This document shows, piece after piece, positions 1 through 8,814 of a DNA stretch of 40,744 nucleotides. The position numbers were made by a program, and so were the translations under genes. The first letter of the stretch is position 1. The number at the start of each line of letters is the position of its first letter. The notes under the pieces were generated by a model. The model searched no databases, was not told where the DNA came from, and was given only the letters and a program-made list of their open reading frames with translations. Origin of the DNA: Sandaracinobacteroides sp041675905 (lineage in GTDB: Bacteria; Pseudomonadota; Alphaproteobacteria; Sphingomonadales; Sphingomonadaceae); assembly GCA_041675905.1 (NCBI GenBank), contig JBAYSX010000022.1:1-40744 (forward strand), given 5' to 3'.

Positions 1-330
1 GGACTCACCACCGATCCACTTGTAGATCGCTTGCCGCGAAACACCGAACACCGTCGCCAGGTCGGCGATCGCGGGATTGAACACCTGCCGGATATTCGCG
101 AGATGCTCGGCGGCTGAACGAATGTCCGGCCGCGAAGCGTCAGTGTCAGTCGTCTTGATGTCGAAATTGGGAACACGCATGTCCAGTATCTTGCCCCACT
201 GGCTGGCGTGGGAGAGATCGAACACGCTGCCGGTACCACAAAGTACGTAGGTAATCACGACGACGGCTGGACACCAGCGGAGCTGCGCATCCTCGCATGT
301 GACCCATTCGCTCCGCCTGGCCCAATTCAT
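1..330 (-). CDS. HTH-domain protein, 3' part cut by window edge
   Basis: Open frame on the minus strand starting at an ATG at 330 that is preceded by a strong purine-rich Shine-Dalgarno (GGGGGAGA about 8 nt upstream). It runs for 110 codons and off the left edge. The last visible part, about residues 80-110, reads as a helix-turn-helix: AIADLATVFGVSRQAIYKWI, typical of Xre/Cro-type DNA-binding domains. The first 50 residues are hydrophobic and unplaced. An internal ATG at 180 (MRVPNFDIKTTDT) is an alternative start. The gene is divergent from the deacetylase. It could be a transcription regulator or the antitoxin of a TA pair whose partner lies outside the window. Family beyond HTH not recognised. 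Confidence 0.6.
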   Translation of the reverse strand, partial: MNWARRSEWVTCEDAQLRWCPAVVVITYVLCGTGSVFDLSHASQWGKILDMRVPNFDIKTTDTDASRPDIRSAAEHLANIRQVFNPAIADLATVFGVSRQAIYKWIGGES

Positions 331-401
331 CACGACAATCTCCCCCGGTATTGGCTAATATCATCGTGCGCCAACCGGCGCGCTGACCACGGACCGGCAC
401 T
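331..401. promoter_or_regulatory. Divergent intergenic region with possible promoter
   Basis: Short region between the leftward HTH gene and the rightward deacetylase. A TAATAT hexamer at 356-361 could be a -10 for the deacetylase. The only -35 candidate at suitable distance is ACGACA around 332-337, which matches poorly. No clear Shine-Dalgarno precedes the deacetylase ATG. The promoter is inferred and weak. Confidence 0.25.
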
Positions 402-1382
402 ATGCAGCCTGGCGCATTGGTGATCTCGCTCGATTTCGAGCTCTACTGGGGGATGCGGGACAAGATCCCGATCGCAGGGTATCGGGACAACCTCCTCGGC
501 GTACGCGAGGCGATTCCCGCGATGCTCGATCGTTTCCGACAGCATGGCATTCATGCGACCTGGGCCACGGTCGGCATGTTGATGTTCGATGAACGCGAGT
601 CCCTGCTGGCGTCCTTGCCGCCAGAGCATTCACGGCCCAGCTACGCGAATCGTGCACTGTCGCCCTATGACATGCTCGGCTCGATCGGTACTGACGAGTC
701 AAGCGATCCGTTCCACTACGGGCTTTCGCTGGTACGCCAGATCGCGGCCACCCCGCACCAGGAGATCGCGACCCACACCTTTTCGCATTACTACTGCCTG
801 GAAGCGGGCCAGACCGAGGCCCAGTTCCGCGCCGACCTGGATGCGGCCAGGGGCGCCGCCGCAAGGCTCGACATCGAGCTCGAGAGCCTCGTGTTTCCGC
901 GCAATCAGTACGAGATCGCCTACCTGCCCGCCTGCCGTGATGCCGGCTTGCGGGCATACCGCGGCAATGAGCGAGCCTGGATGTACGATGCGCGCGCCGG
1001 CGACGAAACCTCCCAGGCCATGCGGGCGGCCCGGCTGCTGGATTCGCATGTGAACCTGAGCGGTCATCATCTGTCGTCTCGGCCACCGGCACCGGACGCG
1101 CACGGGCTCCACAACGTTCCCGCAAGCCGCTTCCTGCGCCCGGTCAAGCCAGGGGCCGGCTCACGTGCACTGGGTCGCCTTCGCCTGGCCCGCATCGCTG
1201 CATCGATGAAAGCGGCTGCCCTGAGCGGAAAACTCTTCCATCTCTGGTGGCATCCGCACAACTTCGGGGCGGCGCCGGCCGAGAATCTCGCGCAGCTCGA
1301 CAGCCTGCTCGATCACTTCTCATCGCTACGGCAACGCCATGGCTTCGAGTCCCTGACCATGGCGGAAGCGGCCAAAGCCTGA
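402..1382 (+). CDS. NodB-type polysaccharide deacetylase
   Basis: 326-residue protein of the carbohydrate esterase 4 (NodB homology) fold, which removes N- or O-acetyl groups from polysaccharides in a metal-dependent reaction. Visible motifs are ISLDFELYW at residues 8-16 (Asp11, the motif 1 acid), THTFSH at 124-129 (metal ligands His125 and His129), VFPRNQ near residue 165 in place of the usual RxPY, and HLWWHPHNFG near 280-289 as the C-terminal His motif. No signal peptide is visible, so it may act in the cytoplasm on lipid-linked units or nucleotide sugars. It lies just upstream of the Wzb/Wza/Wzc export genes on the same strand, which suggests modification of the exported polymer. Substrate cannot be read from sequence. 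Confidence 0.85.
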   Translation: MQPGALVISLDFELYWGMRDKIPIAGYRDNLLGVREAIPAMLDRFRQHGIHATWATVGMLMFDERESLLASLPPEHSRPSYANRALSPYDMLGSIGTDESSDPFHYGLSLVRQIAATPHQEIATHTFSHYYCLEAGQTEAQFRADLDAARGAAARLDIELESLVFPRNQYEIAYLPACRDAGLRAYRGNERAWMYDARAGDETSQAMRAARLLDSHVNLSGHHLSSRPPAPDAHGLHNVPASRFLRPVKPGAGSRALGRLRLARIAASMKAAALSGKLFHLWWHPHNFGAAPAENLAQLDSLLDHFSSLRQRHGFESLTMAEAAKA

Positions 1383-1663
1383 GCCCGGGAATCTCCGCAG
1401 ATCGTTCACCCGTTTAGGTGATTCTCGCTACCGTCCGTCAGTCCGTGGGTGGCGTCGAAACCACTGCATCGCGGCTCCGGACTCCCCAAGCCGCGCCGTA
1501 CCCTGTAACCTTCAGCGAATCATCGCTTCGCGACCGACAGTTCAAGTAAATTATCGGCTGACGCGGCGAACGAGGAACTCACTAGGGAATCCCGACTGAT
1601 GCAGTGCACGAGGCTTGTATCGGCTCGCGCCGGCGGTTCGCGTACGGGCCAGGTACGACGAAT
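1383..1663. other. Intergenic, possible weak terminator and leader
   Basis: 281 bp between the deacetylase and the phosphatase. A small inverted repeat (TCACC/GGTGA, 1406-1421, loop of six) followed by TTCTC could be a weak terminator. A second short hairpin (AGCGA/TCGCT) lies near 1514-1527. The second half is A+T-richer and could carry the promoter of the wzb-wza-wzc operon. No convincing -35/-10 pair was seen. Confidence 0.3.
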
Positions 1664-2134
1664 ATGGATCTCAACTCCCTGAATCTGCTGGTCATCTGCA
1701 CTGCCAACATCTGCCGCAGCCCCATGGCTGAAGCCGCGCTGCGGCATGCCATCGCCGCGCGCGGGCTGCGCGCGAACGTCGCTTCGGCCGGTGTCGATGC
1801 CCTGCCCGGCCATCCGGCGCATCCGATTTCGATCACCACGGTGGCCCGCGCCGGCTATGGCGACATTTCCGGCCATCGCAGCCGACAGCTCTCGCCGCGC
1901 ATGGCGCAGGAGGCGGATTTCGTCCTGTGCATGCGCAATACGCATCGCGACGCGATCGTCGCGCGTGTTCCACAGGCGGCCGGTCGCACGCGCCTGCTGG
2001 GCCACTGGAGCGACATCGAGATCGACGACCCCGTGAGCGGGCCCGCCGAAGGTTTCATCGAATGCCTGGAACGAATGGACGAATGCATAGAGGAGTGGGT
2101 CGATCGCCTGCAGCGGCAAGGCCTGCTGCAATGA
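1664..2134 (+). CDS. wzb: Low-molecular-weight protein tyrosine phosphatase (Wzb-like)
   Basis: 156-residue cytoplasmic phosphatase expected to dephosphorylate the C-terminal tyrosines of the neighbouring Wzc kinase, a cycle needed for polymer assembly. The P-loop CTANICRS at residues 12-19 gives the CX5R signature (Cys12 nucleophile, Arg18). The general acid is in the DDP motif (Asp122). The frame is open 20 codons further upstream to 1604, but the ATG at 1664 places the P-loop at the family-typical distance from the N-terminus. The stop codon overlaps the next gene's ATG (ATGA at 2131), so translation is probably coupled. Wzb is the functional role; Etp/YwlE-type naming is possible. Confidence 0.9.
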   Translation: MDLNSLNLLVICTANICRSPMAEAALRHAIAARGLRANVASAGVDALPGHPAHPISITTVARAGYGDISGHRSRQLSPRMAQEADFVLCMRNTHRDAIVARVPQAAGRTRLLGHWSDIEIDDPVSGPAEGFIECLERMDECIEEWVDRLQRQGLLQ

Positions 2135-3246
2135 ACCGGCTGCGCGCGATGGCGCTCTTGGGGGCGGCGCTGCTGCTTGGCGGCTGCGCCTACGCCCCCG
2201 GCATGTGGATGGGCAAGAGCAGTCCCCGGGCGGAACCCGTGGCCGAGGCCGAGGAGATCACGCCGACGGCCATCGACTGGCCGCTGATCCGCGAGTTCGA
2301 TGCGGTTGCGCGCGCCGACGCCCCCGTGGTTCCGCAGGCTGAACCCACCGCCTACCGGATCGGCCCCAATGACGCCCTGCGCATCACCGTCTGGAACCAT
2401 CCCGACCTGAACTACGCCCCCAACCTGTCGGTGACCACCCGCACCACGGCCGACGGCGCCAGCGGGCAGACCACCAACGTCGTGCCGCTGCGCGTCGTCA
2501 ACCACGACGGCTCGCTGTATTTCCCGATGGCCGGCGAGATCCAGGCGGCCGGGCGCACGGTGCCCGAACTGCGCAACGAGATCGCCCGCCTGCTGTCGCG
2601 CTATGTGAAGTCCCCGCAGGTCGAGCTCGAGGTCGCGGCGTTTCGCAGCCAGCGCGTGTTCGTCGTGGGTGAAGTCAACACCCCCGGCAACCTGGCGATC
2701 ACCGATGTGCCGCTGCGCATCGCCGACGCCATTGGCCAGGCCGGCGGCACCACGCCCGAGGCCGATCTGTCGACCGTCAGCGTGACCCGCGGCGACGAGC
2801 GCCTGCGGCTCGATCTCGATCGCCTGTACTACGACGGCGAGATGTCGCAGAACCTGCTCCTGCAGCATGGCGACATCATCACGATTCCCGATCGGCACGA
2901 GCGCAAGATCTTCGTGCTGGGCGAGGTGCTCTCGCCACGCTCCTATCCCCTGCCGCGCGGGCGCACGACGCTGGCCGATGCGGTGGCCGATGCGGGCGGC
3001 CCCAATCCGCTGTCGGCCAATGCCGGGCAGCTCTTCGTGCTGCGCCTGGGCGCCAACGACGAGCCACTGGTCTATCACCTCGACGCCCGTTCGCCCGAGG
3101 CGCTGCTGCTTGCCGATCGCTTCGAGCTGCGCGCCCGCGATGTGGTCTATGTCGACCCGACCCAGCTCGCGCGCGCGGGTCGGGTAGTTGCGCAACTGCT
3201 GCCCTGGGCCGTCGGCGCCCGGACGACGACGGATATTGGCCGATGA
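2131..3246 (+). CDS. wza: Polysaccharide export outer-membrane lipoprotein (Wza-like)
   Basis: 371-residue secreted lipoprotein. The N-terminus is a signal peptide with lipobox LLGGC (lipidated Cys19). A poly_export/PES domain begins at AYRIGPNDALRITVW (about residues 72-86) and is followed by two SLBB-type repeats, recognisable as VFVVGEVNTPG and IFVLGEVLSPRSYPL with downstream IADAIGQAGG and LADAVADAGG. The family forms the octameric outer-membrane channel of capsule export. Start chosen at the ATG overlapping the phosphatase stop because it places the signal peptide correctly. The stop overlaps the next gene (ATGA), as expected for a wzb-wza-wzc operon. Confidence 0.92.
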   Translation: MNRLRAMALLGAALLLGGCAYAPGMWMGKSSPRAEPVAEAEEITPTAIDWPLIREFDAVARADAPVVPQAEPTAYRIGPNDALRITVWNHPDLNYAPNLSVTTRTTADGASGQTTNVVPLRVVNHDGSLYFPMAGEIQAAGRTVPELRNEIARLLSRYVKSPQVELEVAAFRSQRVFVVGEVNTPGNLAITDVPLRIADAIGQAGGTTPEADLSTVSVTRGDERLRLDLDRLYYDGEMSQNLLLQHGDIITIPDRHERKIFVLGEVLSPRSYPLPRGRTTLADAVADAGGPNPLSANAGQLFVLRLGANDEPLVYHLDARSPEALLLADRFELRARDVVYVDPTQLARAGRVVAQLLPWAVGARTTTDIGR

Positions 3247-5666
3247 ACTCGATCGAGGATCAGAAAGGACGCACCGCAGCGGCAGGCGAGACGGACACCG
3301 AAGCCCCCCCGCCACGTACCGACGAGCCTCCCCGCAGGAGAAGCCTGCCCCCGGGGCACGGCACGACGGCCTTCCTGGACGCGCCTGGCTCCCGGCCCCG
3401 GTCAAGCTCGCGCTCCAGCGCGCGCGTATCGTCCTCATCGTCGATGGTGGTCGAGGACGACGACACCATCTCGATCGTCGACCTACTTGAGAACCTGGTC
3501 GACCACAAGTGGCTGTTCGCCCTGGTCGCCGCGCTGTGCACCCTGGCGGCGCTGGCCTACGCGCTGCTGGCGACCCCGGTCTACACCGTCGATGCGCTGG
3601 TGCAGGTAGAGGACAAGAAGGGCTCGGCGCTGGGCGCGCTGTCGTCGGTGGCCGAGGCGCTGGATGTATCGAGCACGCCGGTGGCCGGCGAGATCGAGAT
3701 CCTGCGTTCGCGCACCAACGTGGCCCAGGCGGTCGAAGCGCTGCGCCTGCAGAGCGAGGCGCAGGTGGCCAACCGCCTGCCGGTCATCGGCAACTGGCTC
3801 GCGCGGCGGCTCGAGCGCGACGATGCGGGGCTGGCCATCGCGCCGGCACTGCCCCTGATCGATGCGAGCCGCTGGGCCTGGGGCGGCGAAAGCCTGCTGC
3901 TGGCCGAGTTCGAAGTGCCGCCCGAGATGCAGGGCCGGCCCTACAGCCTGAGGATCGGCGAGCAGGGCCGCTGGACCCTGCATGACGAGGAAGGCGCGCG
4001 GGTGCTGCAGGGTGATGCCAGCTCGCGGGCGGCGAACGAATCGACCGGTTATTCGCTGCGCATGGCCGAGCTGACCGCGAATCCCGGCACCGAGTTCGAG
4101 CTCAAGCGCCATTCGCTGAAGGCACGGGTCGAGCAGGTCCGCAGTGGCCTGAACGTGAGCGAGGCGAAGCGCCAGTCGGGGATCATGCGCATCGAGTACT
4201 CCGGCGCGGATCCCCATGCGGCGGCGCGCCTGGTGAACGCGATCTCGCATGCCTATGTGAACCAGAATGTGCAGCGCCGCTCGGCCGAAGCCGACAAGAG
4301 CCTGCAGTTCCTGGAGCAGCAGCTGCCTGAGCTGCGCCAGCAAGTGGATGCGGCGGAGTCCGTGCTGAACGCGTTTCGCAACGAGCATCGCACCATCGAC
4401 ATCCCGGGCGAGATCAGCGGCCTGCTGACCCAGTCGATCGAGCTCGAGCGCACCCAGCTCGAGCTCGACCTGCGTCGCAAGGAAGTCGATGCCCGTTACG
4501 AGCCGGCGCACCCGGTGGCGCAGGCGTTGCGCGAGCAGGTGGCGCGGGTCAATGCCGAACAGCAGGGCATGGCGGCGCAGATCCGCTCGCTGCCCCTGGT
4601 GCAGCAGGAATTCCTGCGTCTGTCGCGCGATGTGGAAGTCAACAACCAGCTCTATGTGAGCCTGCTGAACAATGCGCAGCAGCTGCGCATCGCGCGCGCC
4701 GGCACCGTGGCAAACGTCTCGATCATCGACCAGGCGATCGTTCCCCAGAAGGCCAGCAAGCCGCGCCGCGCGCAGATCGTTGCGGTGGGCCTGCTCGGCG
4801 GGCTGGCCGGTGGCTTCCTGCTCGCGCAACTGCTGGCGGCAAGGCGCGGCCGGGTGCGCGATCCGCGCGATCTCGAAGCCGTGCTCGGCATCCATGTGGC
4901 GGCCACGCTGCCCATATCGCCCGAGCAGACCGTTGCCGATGCACGCAAGCGGGCCACAGCGCCCTTCCTGCTGGCGCATGCGCGGCCGACGGCCGGCGCG
5001 GTGGAGGCACTGCGCACCCTGCGGCTGAACCTGCAGCTGGCACTGGCCGAAACCAAGGGCGGGCGCACGATACTGCTTACCTCGGCCATTCCGGGCCAGG
5101 GCAAGACCTTCGTCTCGGCGAACCTCGCCTACCTGATCGCCACTGCGGGTCCGCGCGTGCTGCTGATCGATGCCGACCTGCGCCGATCCTCGGTGGGGCG
5201 CTACTTCGCGCTGGACGGCAGCAGCGGCCTTGCCGACATCCTGCGCGATGGCATCGACCCCACCCGCTTCGTGAGGGCCGATCCGACAGTGAGCCTGAGC
5301 GTGCTGCCGGCGGGCCCAGCGCCCGCCAATCCCGGCGAGCTGTTGACCGCGGAGCGGCTCGCGCCGCTCTTCGACTGGGCCCGGGCGAACTACGACGTCG
5401 TCATCGTCGATGCGCCGCCGATCCTGCCGGTGTCGGACGCCATCGTGCTGGGCGGCTTCGCGGATGTGGCCGCATTCGTGGTGCGCCACAAGCGGGTGGC
5501 GCAGACCGATGTGCTGGATGCCGTGCAGCAGTACCAGCTCACCGGGGCGCCACTGGCAGGCCTGGTGTTCAACTGCTTCAAGCCCTCGCGGGTGCGCTAC
5601 GGATACGGATCGCGCTACGGGTACTACGGAGGCAAGTACGGGTACGGGGCGCAGCCACGGGCGTAG
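3243..5666 (+). CDS. wzc: Polysaccharide co-polymerase / BY-kinase (Wzc-like), copy 1
   Basis: 807-residue inner-membrane tyrosine autokinase controlling chain length. A Ser/Arg-rich low-complexity N-terminus (about 25-67) precedes the first membrane segment (about 91-110). A periplasmic Wzz domain with long coiled-coil follows, then a GNVR-type motif before the second membrane segment (LLGGLAGGFLLAQLLA). The cytoplasmic kinase has Walker A at 616-622 (PGQGKT), Walker A' at 639-648 (LLIDADLRRS) and Walker B at about 719-725 (VVIVDAPP). The C-terminus is a tyrosine cluster, RYGYGSRYGYYGGKYGYG, the autophosphorylation tail. Start at 3243 overlaps the Wza stop; an internal Met68 lacks a Shine-Dalgarno. 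A run of seven C near codon 21 is a possible slippage site. A second Wzc lies at 30-32 kb. Confidence 0.92.
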   Translation: MNSIEDQKGRTAAAGETDTEAPPPRTDEPPRRRSLPPGHGTTAFLDAPGSRPRSSSRSSARVSSSSSMVVEDDDTISIVDLLENLVDHKWLFALVAALCTLAALAYALLATPVYTVDALVQVEDKKGSALGALSSVAEALDVSSTPVAGEIEILRSRTNVAQAVEALRLQSEAQVANRLPVIGNWLARRLERDDAGLAIAPALPLIDASRWAWGGESLLLAEFEVPPEMQGRPYSLRIGEQGRWTLHDEEGARVLQGDASSRAANESTGYSLRMAELTANPGTEFELKRHSLKARVEQVRSGLNVSEAKRQSGIMRIEYSGADPHAAARLVNAISHAYVNQNVQRRSAEADKSLQFLEQQLPELRQQVDAAESVLNAFRNEHRTIDIPGEISGLLTQSIELERTQLELDLRRKEVDARYEPAHPVAQALREQVARVNAEQQGMAAQIRSLPLVQQEFLRLSRDVEVNNQLYVSLLNNAQQLRIARAGTVANVSIIDQAIVPQKASKPRRAQIVAVGLLGGLAGGFLLAQLLAARRGRVRDPRDLEAVLGIHVAATLPISPEQTVADARKRATAPFLLAHARPTAGAVEALRTLRLNLQLALAETKGGRTILLTSAIPGQGKTFVSANLAYLIATAGPRVLLIDADLRRSSVGRYFALDGSSGLADILRDGIDPTRFVRADPTVSLSVLPAGPAPANPGELLTAERLAPLFDWARANYDVVIVDAPPILPVSDAIVLGGFADVAAFVVRHKRVAQTDVLDAVQQYQLTGAPLAGLVFNCFKPSRVRYGYGSRYGYYGGKYGYGAQPRA

Positions 5667-5706
5667 CCACGGCACATCGGGCCACATGGTTCAAGTGAGG
5701 ACTTCG

Positions 5707-7173
5707 ATGCGGATTCTGTTTCTTTCCGACAACTTCCCTCCTGAAACCAATGCGCCCGCCACCCGCTTGCATGAACATGCGGTTCGCTGGGTACGCGCCG
5801 GGCATGAGGTCACCGTCATCACCTGCGCGCCGAACTTCCCCGAAGGCCGGCTTTTCAAGGGCTATGCGAATCGGTGGCGGCAGGTGGAGATGGTCGACGG
5901 AATCCGCGTCGTCCGGGTCAAGACCTACATCACCGCGAACGAAGGCTTCATCAGGCGCACGCTCGACTACATGAGTTTCATGGTCACAGGCGCCGTGGCC
6001 GGCCTGTTCGAGAAGCGTCCCGATATCGTCGTGTCCACGTCGCCGCAGTTCTTCTGCGCGGTCGCGGGCTGGGTCGTGTCGGGGCTTCGTCGGCTACCCT
6101 GGGTCTTCGAACTTCGTGACCTCTGGCCGGCATCGATCGTTGCGGTCGGCGCCATGGGAAACAGCCCGCTCGTCCGTCTGCTGGAGCGCCTCGAACTCTT
6201 CATGTATCGACGTGCCAGCGCGATCATTCCGGTCACCGAATCCTTCCGCGAAGACCTGGTCGCGCGCGGCATCGACCGCAAGAAGATTCATGTCGTCATC
6301 AACGGCGTCGACCTCGATCGCTATGCGCCTCGCCCGCGCGACGCAGCCCTTGCCCGCGAATTCGGCCTCGAAGGCAAGTTCGTGATCGGCTACGTGGGCA
6401 CGCATGGCATGGCGCATGCATTGGAGCGCGTGCTCGATGCGGCGGAACTGCTGCGTCATCGCCAGGACATCGCTTTCTTCTTTGCAGGCGCTGGAGCCGC
6501 CCGTGCGGAAGTCGAGCGCCAGGCGATCGAACGAGGCCTGGACAACGTAAGGATGATTCCGCGTCAGCCCAAGGAGGCGATGCCGGCGCTGTGGAGCCTG
6601 TGCGACCTGGCGCTGATTCCATTGCGCGACACCCCGGTGTTCTCGACCGTCATTCCGTCGAAGCTCTTCGAGACCATGGGCATGGGCGTGCCGGTACTGA
6701 TGTCCCTGCCCAAAGGGGAAGCGACCCGGATCGTCGAGCGCACCGACTGCGGTGTCTGCGTGCCGCCCGAGGACGCACGGGCGATGGCGAATACCGTGCT
6801 GGCGCTGGCCGACGACGCCCCGCGGATGGCCAGGATGCGGGCGGCCGGGCTGGCAGCCGCACCGGAGTATTCCCGCAGTCGGCAGGCGCACAGGATGGAA
6901 GCAATCCTCGCTCGGGAAGCACGGGTCGACACCAGCCGGGCGCCGATGCCGGAAGAAGAAAAAGCGCACCCCAATCCGAGATCGAGCGAAGATATTCAAC
7001 CCGAGAGCTGCCAGGAGAACCGGCTCTCCAGACGATCACGACCCGCGAAATCGGCGACCAGCACGCGGTTGGACGAAGTACTTCCGAACCGAGGGTGCCA
7101 GGTCGACGGGTTCACGAGGAACGTCGAGACATCGACGCCGATATCACCCAGTGATGCCGACGGATGCAGATGA
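5707..7173 (+). CDS. GT4 family glycosyltransferase, WbuB-like, with anomalous C-terminal tail
   Basis: 488 residues as read. The N-terminus MRILFLSDNFPPETNAPA and the C-domain signature VIPSKLFETMGMGVPVLM match WbuB-type GT-B glycosyltransferases (GT4), which transfer amino sugars such as L-FucNAc onto lipid-linked intermediates at the inner-membrane face. Start at 5707 has a GTGAGG Shine-Dalgarno six bases upstream. The recognisable GT4 fold ends around residue 410. The last 60 or so codons (6996-7173) lie antisense to the 3' end of the heparinase gene and look like non-native, Pro/Arg/Ser-rich read-through. The original stop has probably been lost. Last gene of the left plus-strand operon, 40 bp after wzc. 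Confidence 0.85.
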   Translation: MRILFLSDNFPPETNAPATRLHEHAVRWVRAGHEVTVITCAPNFPEGRLFKGYANRWRQVEMVDGIRVVRVKTYITANEGFIRRTLDYMSFMVTGAVAGLFEKRPDIVVSTSPQFFCAVAGWVVSGLRRLPWVFELRDLWPASIVAVGAMGNSPLVRLLERLELFMYRRASAIIPVTESFREDLVARGIDRKKIHVVINGVDLDRYAPRPRDAALAREFGLEGKFVIGYVGTHGMAHALERVLDAAELLRHRQDIAFFFAGAGAARAEVERQAIERGLDNVRMIPRQPKEAMPALWSLCDLALIPLRDTPVFSTVIPSKLFETMGMGVPVLMSLPKGEATRIVERTDCGVCVPPEDARAMANTVLALADDAPRMARMRAAGLAAAPEYSRSRQAHRMEAILAREARVDTSRAPMPEEEKAHPNPRSSEDIQPESCQENRLSRRSRPAKSATSTRLDEVLPNRGCQVDGFTRNVETSTPISPSDADGCR

Positions 7174-8654
7174 AAGCGCGCCTCGGCACGGCGGGGCCTG
7201 CCCTGTAAGCGGTCCACGATAGAAAGGCCGGCCGGCGTCAGACGCCATTCGCGAAAGTGAATCACCCGCCCCGGCAACCTCCGGTAGCCGTCGTGCGCCG
7301 CCCGCAGCCAGAGAATGCCGTCGGAATCGCGTCCCCAGTGGACATCGAACGGCCGCGCCCGGCGTGCCACCCGGAAGCTGCTCCAGACCTCCGAGGAGTC
7401 CGCGCCGTCGACGACGACGGTGTTGTGCGCGGCGGTACCGCGCTGGCGCAGACGCTCGCCATCCGCCTCATAGGTCGAGATGCCGCTGTTGACGATGACC
7501 CGGCGGCCGTGCAGAGACAGCTCGAAGCTCAGGGTATCGGCATGCGCATGCCCGGGCAGGTAGTCGGGGCCGATCGGGCCGACATCCGCGATCAGCACAG
7601 CCGGGCCGGACTGCATCCGCACATAGCCGGATTCGGGCAACACATCGAGCCGTGGGTCGCCATCATCGTCCGGCGCGGCGGCTGCCGACGGCCCGATCAC
7701 GACGCCCGCATACGCCAGCAGCGCGGCATGATCCGGAGCGATACCGAGCGCCGCATCGTTGAAGAAGGCAATCCCGCCGTCCGGATGTGTCATCACCCGC
7801 AACCAGGCCAGCATCCGCAGCGCGGTATCGCGCCAGTGGTCGATCACATCGGCCGGAACCAGGTCGGGGTAGCGATCAGCCAGCTGGATCAGGTCGAGCA
7901 CGTCCTCGAGCAGGATCGCGTGGTACATCGGACTGCGCTCGAAGTGCCCGCCATCGGGCAGGATCTGCTCGCGCAGCTCGCGCTGCAACAGCTCGAGCCC
8001 TTTGTCGAACCAGGCGCGCGCCTGCGGACCATCGAAGAAAGCGCCCGCGAACACCAGCGCCTTGGCGTTGGCCCACAGATGGTTGCCGAGCAGGTGAACC
8101 TCGAGGCGCTGGCGCAGCCAGCGGGCCTGCACGGCCAGGCTGTGCACCGCCGCGGGAGACAGGCCTGGCGGAACCCCTGCGGCAGCACCCCTGTCGGCCA
8201 GGCCCCATTTGATCCAGTTCACGATTCGCAGCGATGCGGGGTACGGCTCCCAGCCCGTGCCACGCCCCGGCGGATTGTCGGCGATCCAGCGCTCGATCAG
8301 TGCGCTGTGCCACGACGCCCGCTCGGCCGCGCCGTCGGCCGCCAGGTCGTCGAAATAGTGCAGGTTGTAGCGCCACAGCCGGGGCCAGTCGGCGCGGTCC
8401 CAGTCGACCGAGGCCGTCAGCTCGCGCTCGACCGACAGGAATCGAAAGGTCGCCGGGCCGCTCATCGAAGGCGCACGCCGACATGACGCCCATGCCCCTC
8501 GCATGCGTCGCGTCGGCGGCGCCGGTCGTGTGTCGGGCCGCGGCCGGTGCAGGCGGAACCATGCGCGGCCCCAGAACTGCACCGGCTTCAGCCAGCGCAG
8601 GGTGTGCCAGAGCCGCGCGGCACGCGCGAATCCGCGCTCGGTGGCTTCAGTCAT
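6996..8654 (-). CDS. Heparinase II/III (alginate lyase) family protein
   Basis: 552 residues. An alpha/alpha-toroid N-terminal domain (visible as RWLKPVQFWGRAWFRLHRP near 17-35, YNLHYFDDL near 95, and LLGNHLWANAKALVFAG mid-protein) is followed by the heparinase II/III beta-sandwich with GHAHADTLSFELSLHGRRV and GTAAHNTVVVDG. The His and Tyr/Asn positions are typical of PL-type lyases. Such proteins are common in capsule clusters beside bi-domain dehydrogenases and WbuB-like transferases. They may trim or edit uronic-acid polymer, but the activity is not established. No signal peptide is seen. The start (ATGA at 8654-8651) overlaps the end of a small upstream frame and has no good Shine-Dalgarno, so it may once have been translationally coupled to a gene now lost. 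Convergent overlap of about 178 bp with the GT4 gene. Confidence 0.85.
   Translation of the reverse strand: MTEATERGFARAARLWHTLRWLKPVQFWGRAWFRLHRPRPDTRPAPPTRRMRGAWASCRRAPSMSGPATFRFLSVERELTASVDWDRADWPRLWRYNLHYFDDLAADGAAERASWHSALIERWIADNPPGRGTGWEPYPASLRIVNWIKWGLADRGAAAGVPPGLSPAAVHSLAVQARWLRQRLEVHLLGNHLWANAKALVFAGAFFDGPQARAWFDKGLELLQRELREQILPDGGHFERSPMYHAILLEDVLDLIQLADRYPDLVPADVIDHWRDTALRMLAWLRVMTHPDGGIAFFNDAALGIAPDHAALLAYAGVVIGPSAAAAPDDDGDPRLDVLPESGYVRMQSGPAVLIADVGPIGPDYLPGHAHADTLSFELSLHGRRVIVNSGISTYEADGERLRQRGTAAHNTVVVDGADSSEVWSSFRVARRARPFDVHWGRDSDGILWLRAAHDGYRRLPGRVIHFREWRLTPAGLSIVDRLQGRPRRAEARFHLHPSASLGDIGVDVSTFLVNPSTWHPRFGSTSSNRVLVADFAGRDRLESRFSWQLSG
8531..8625. repeat. Direct repeat copy A (95 bp), left boundary of inserted module
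   Basis: Matches 12594-12688 at 94 of 95 positions (single G/A difference at 8601/12664), same orientation, offset 4063 bp. It encodes the N-terminal ARLWHTLRWLKPVQFWGRAW region of the heparinase-family gene, on the minus strand. Similarity drops sharply outside these limits. Counted by eye from the sequence. Confidence 0.95.
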
Positions 8655-8758
8655 GCGGATTCGTCACGAAATGCTCTTAGCACCGCATTGATAGTGGTCT
8701 TGCCCTGGTGAAAGATCACCCCGTGAGCCGGTTCGCGATCGGCGACCTGGAGACTGGC
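8651..8758 (-). pseudogene. Possible 3' remnant of a gene once upstream of heparinase
   Basis: A minus-strand frame ending in VIFHQGKTTINAVLRAFRD and a TGA that overlaps the heparinase ATG reads as an ordinary protein C-terminus. Upstream of about 8758 the same frame loses coding character, while another frame reads ALLLVGTDRVFLDVPSQ up to about 8810. Together they suggest the frameshifted, truncated tail of a former operon partner of the heparinase. No family recognised. Could be coincidence. Confidence 0.3.
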
Positions 8759-8814
8759 TGGGCACATCGAGGAACACGCGATCCGTACCGACGAGCAGCA
8801 ACGCCTCGGCCCGT

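Noticed and set aside
1855..3438. 527-codon minus-strand open frame across wza
   Set aside because: It lies antisense to the wza/wzc genes, has Arg/Gln/His-rich GC-shadow composition and no family motif.
3483..5687. 734-codon minus-strand open frame opposite wzc
   Set aside because: A shadow of the wzc codon bias: His/Gln/Arg-rich, no motif, no Shine-Dalgarno.
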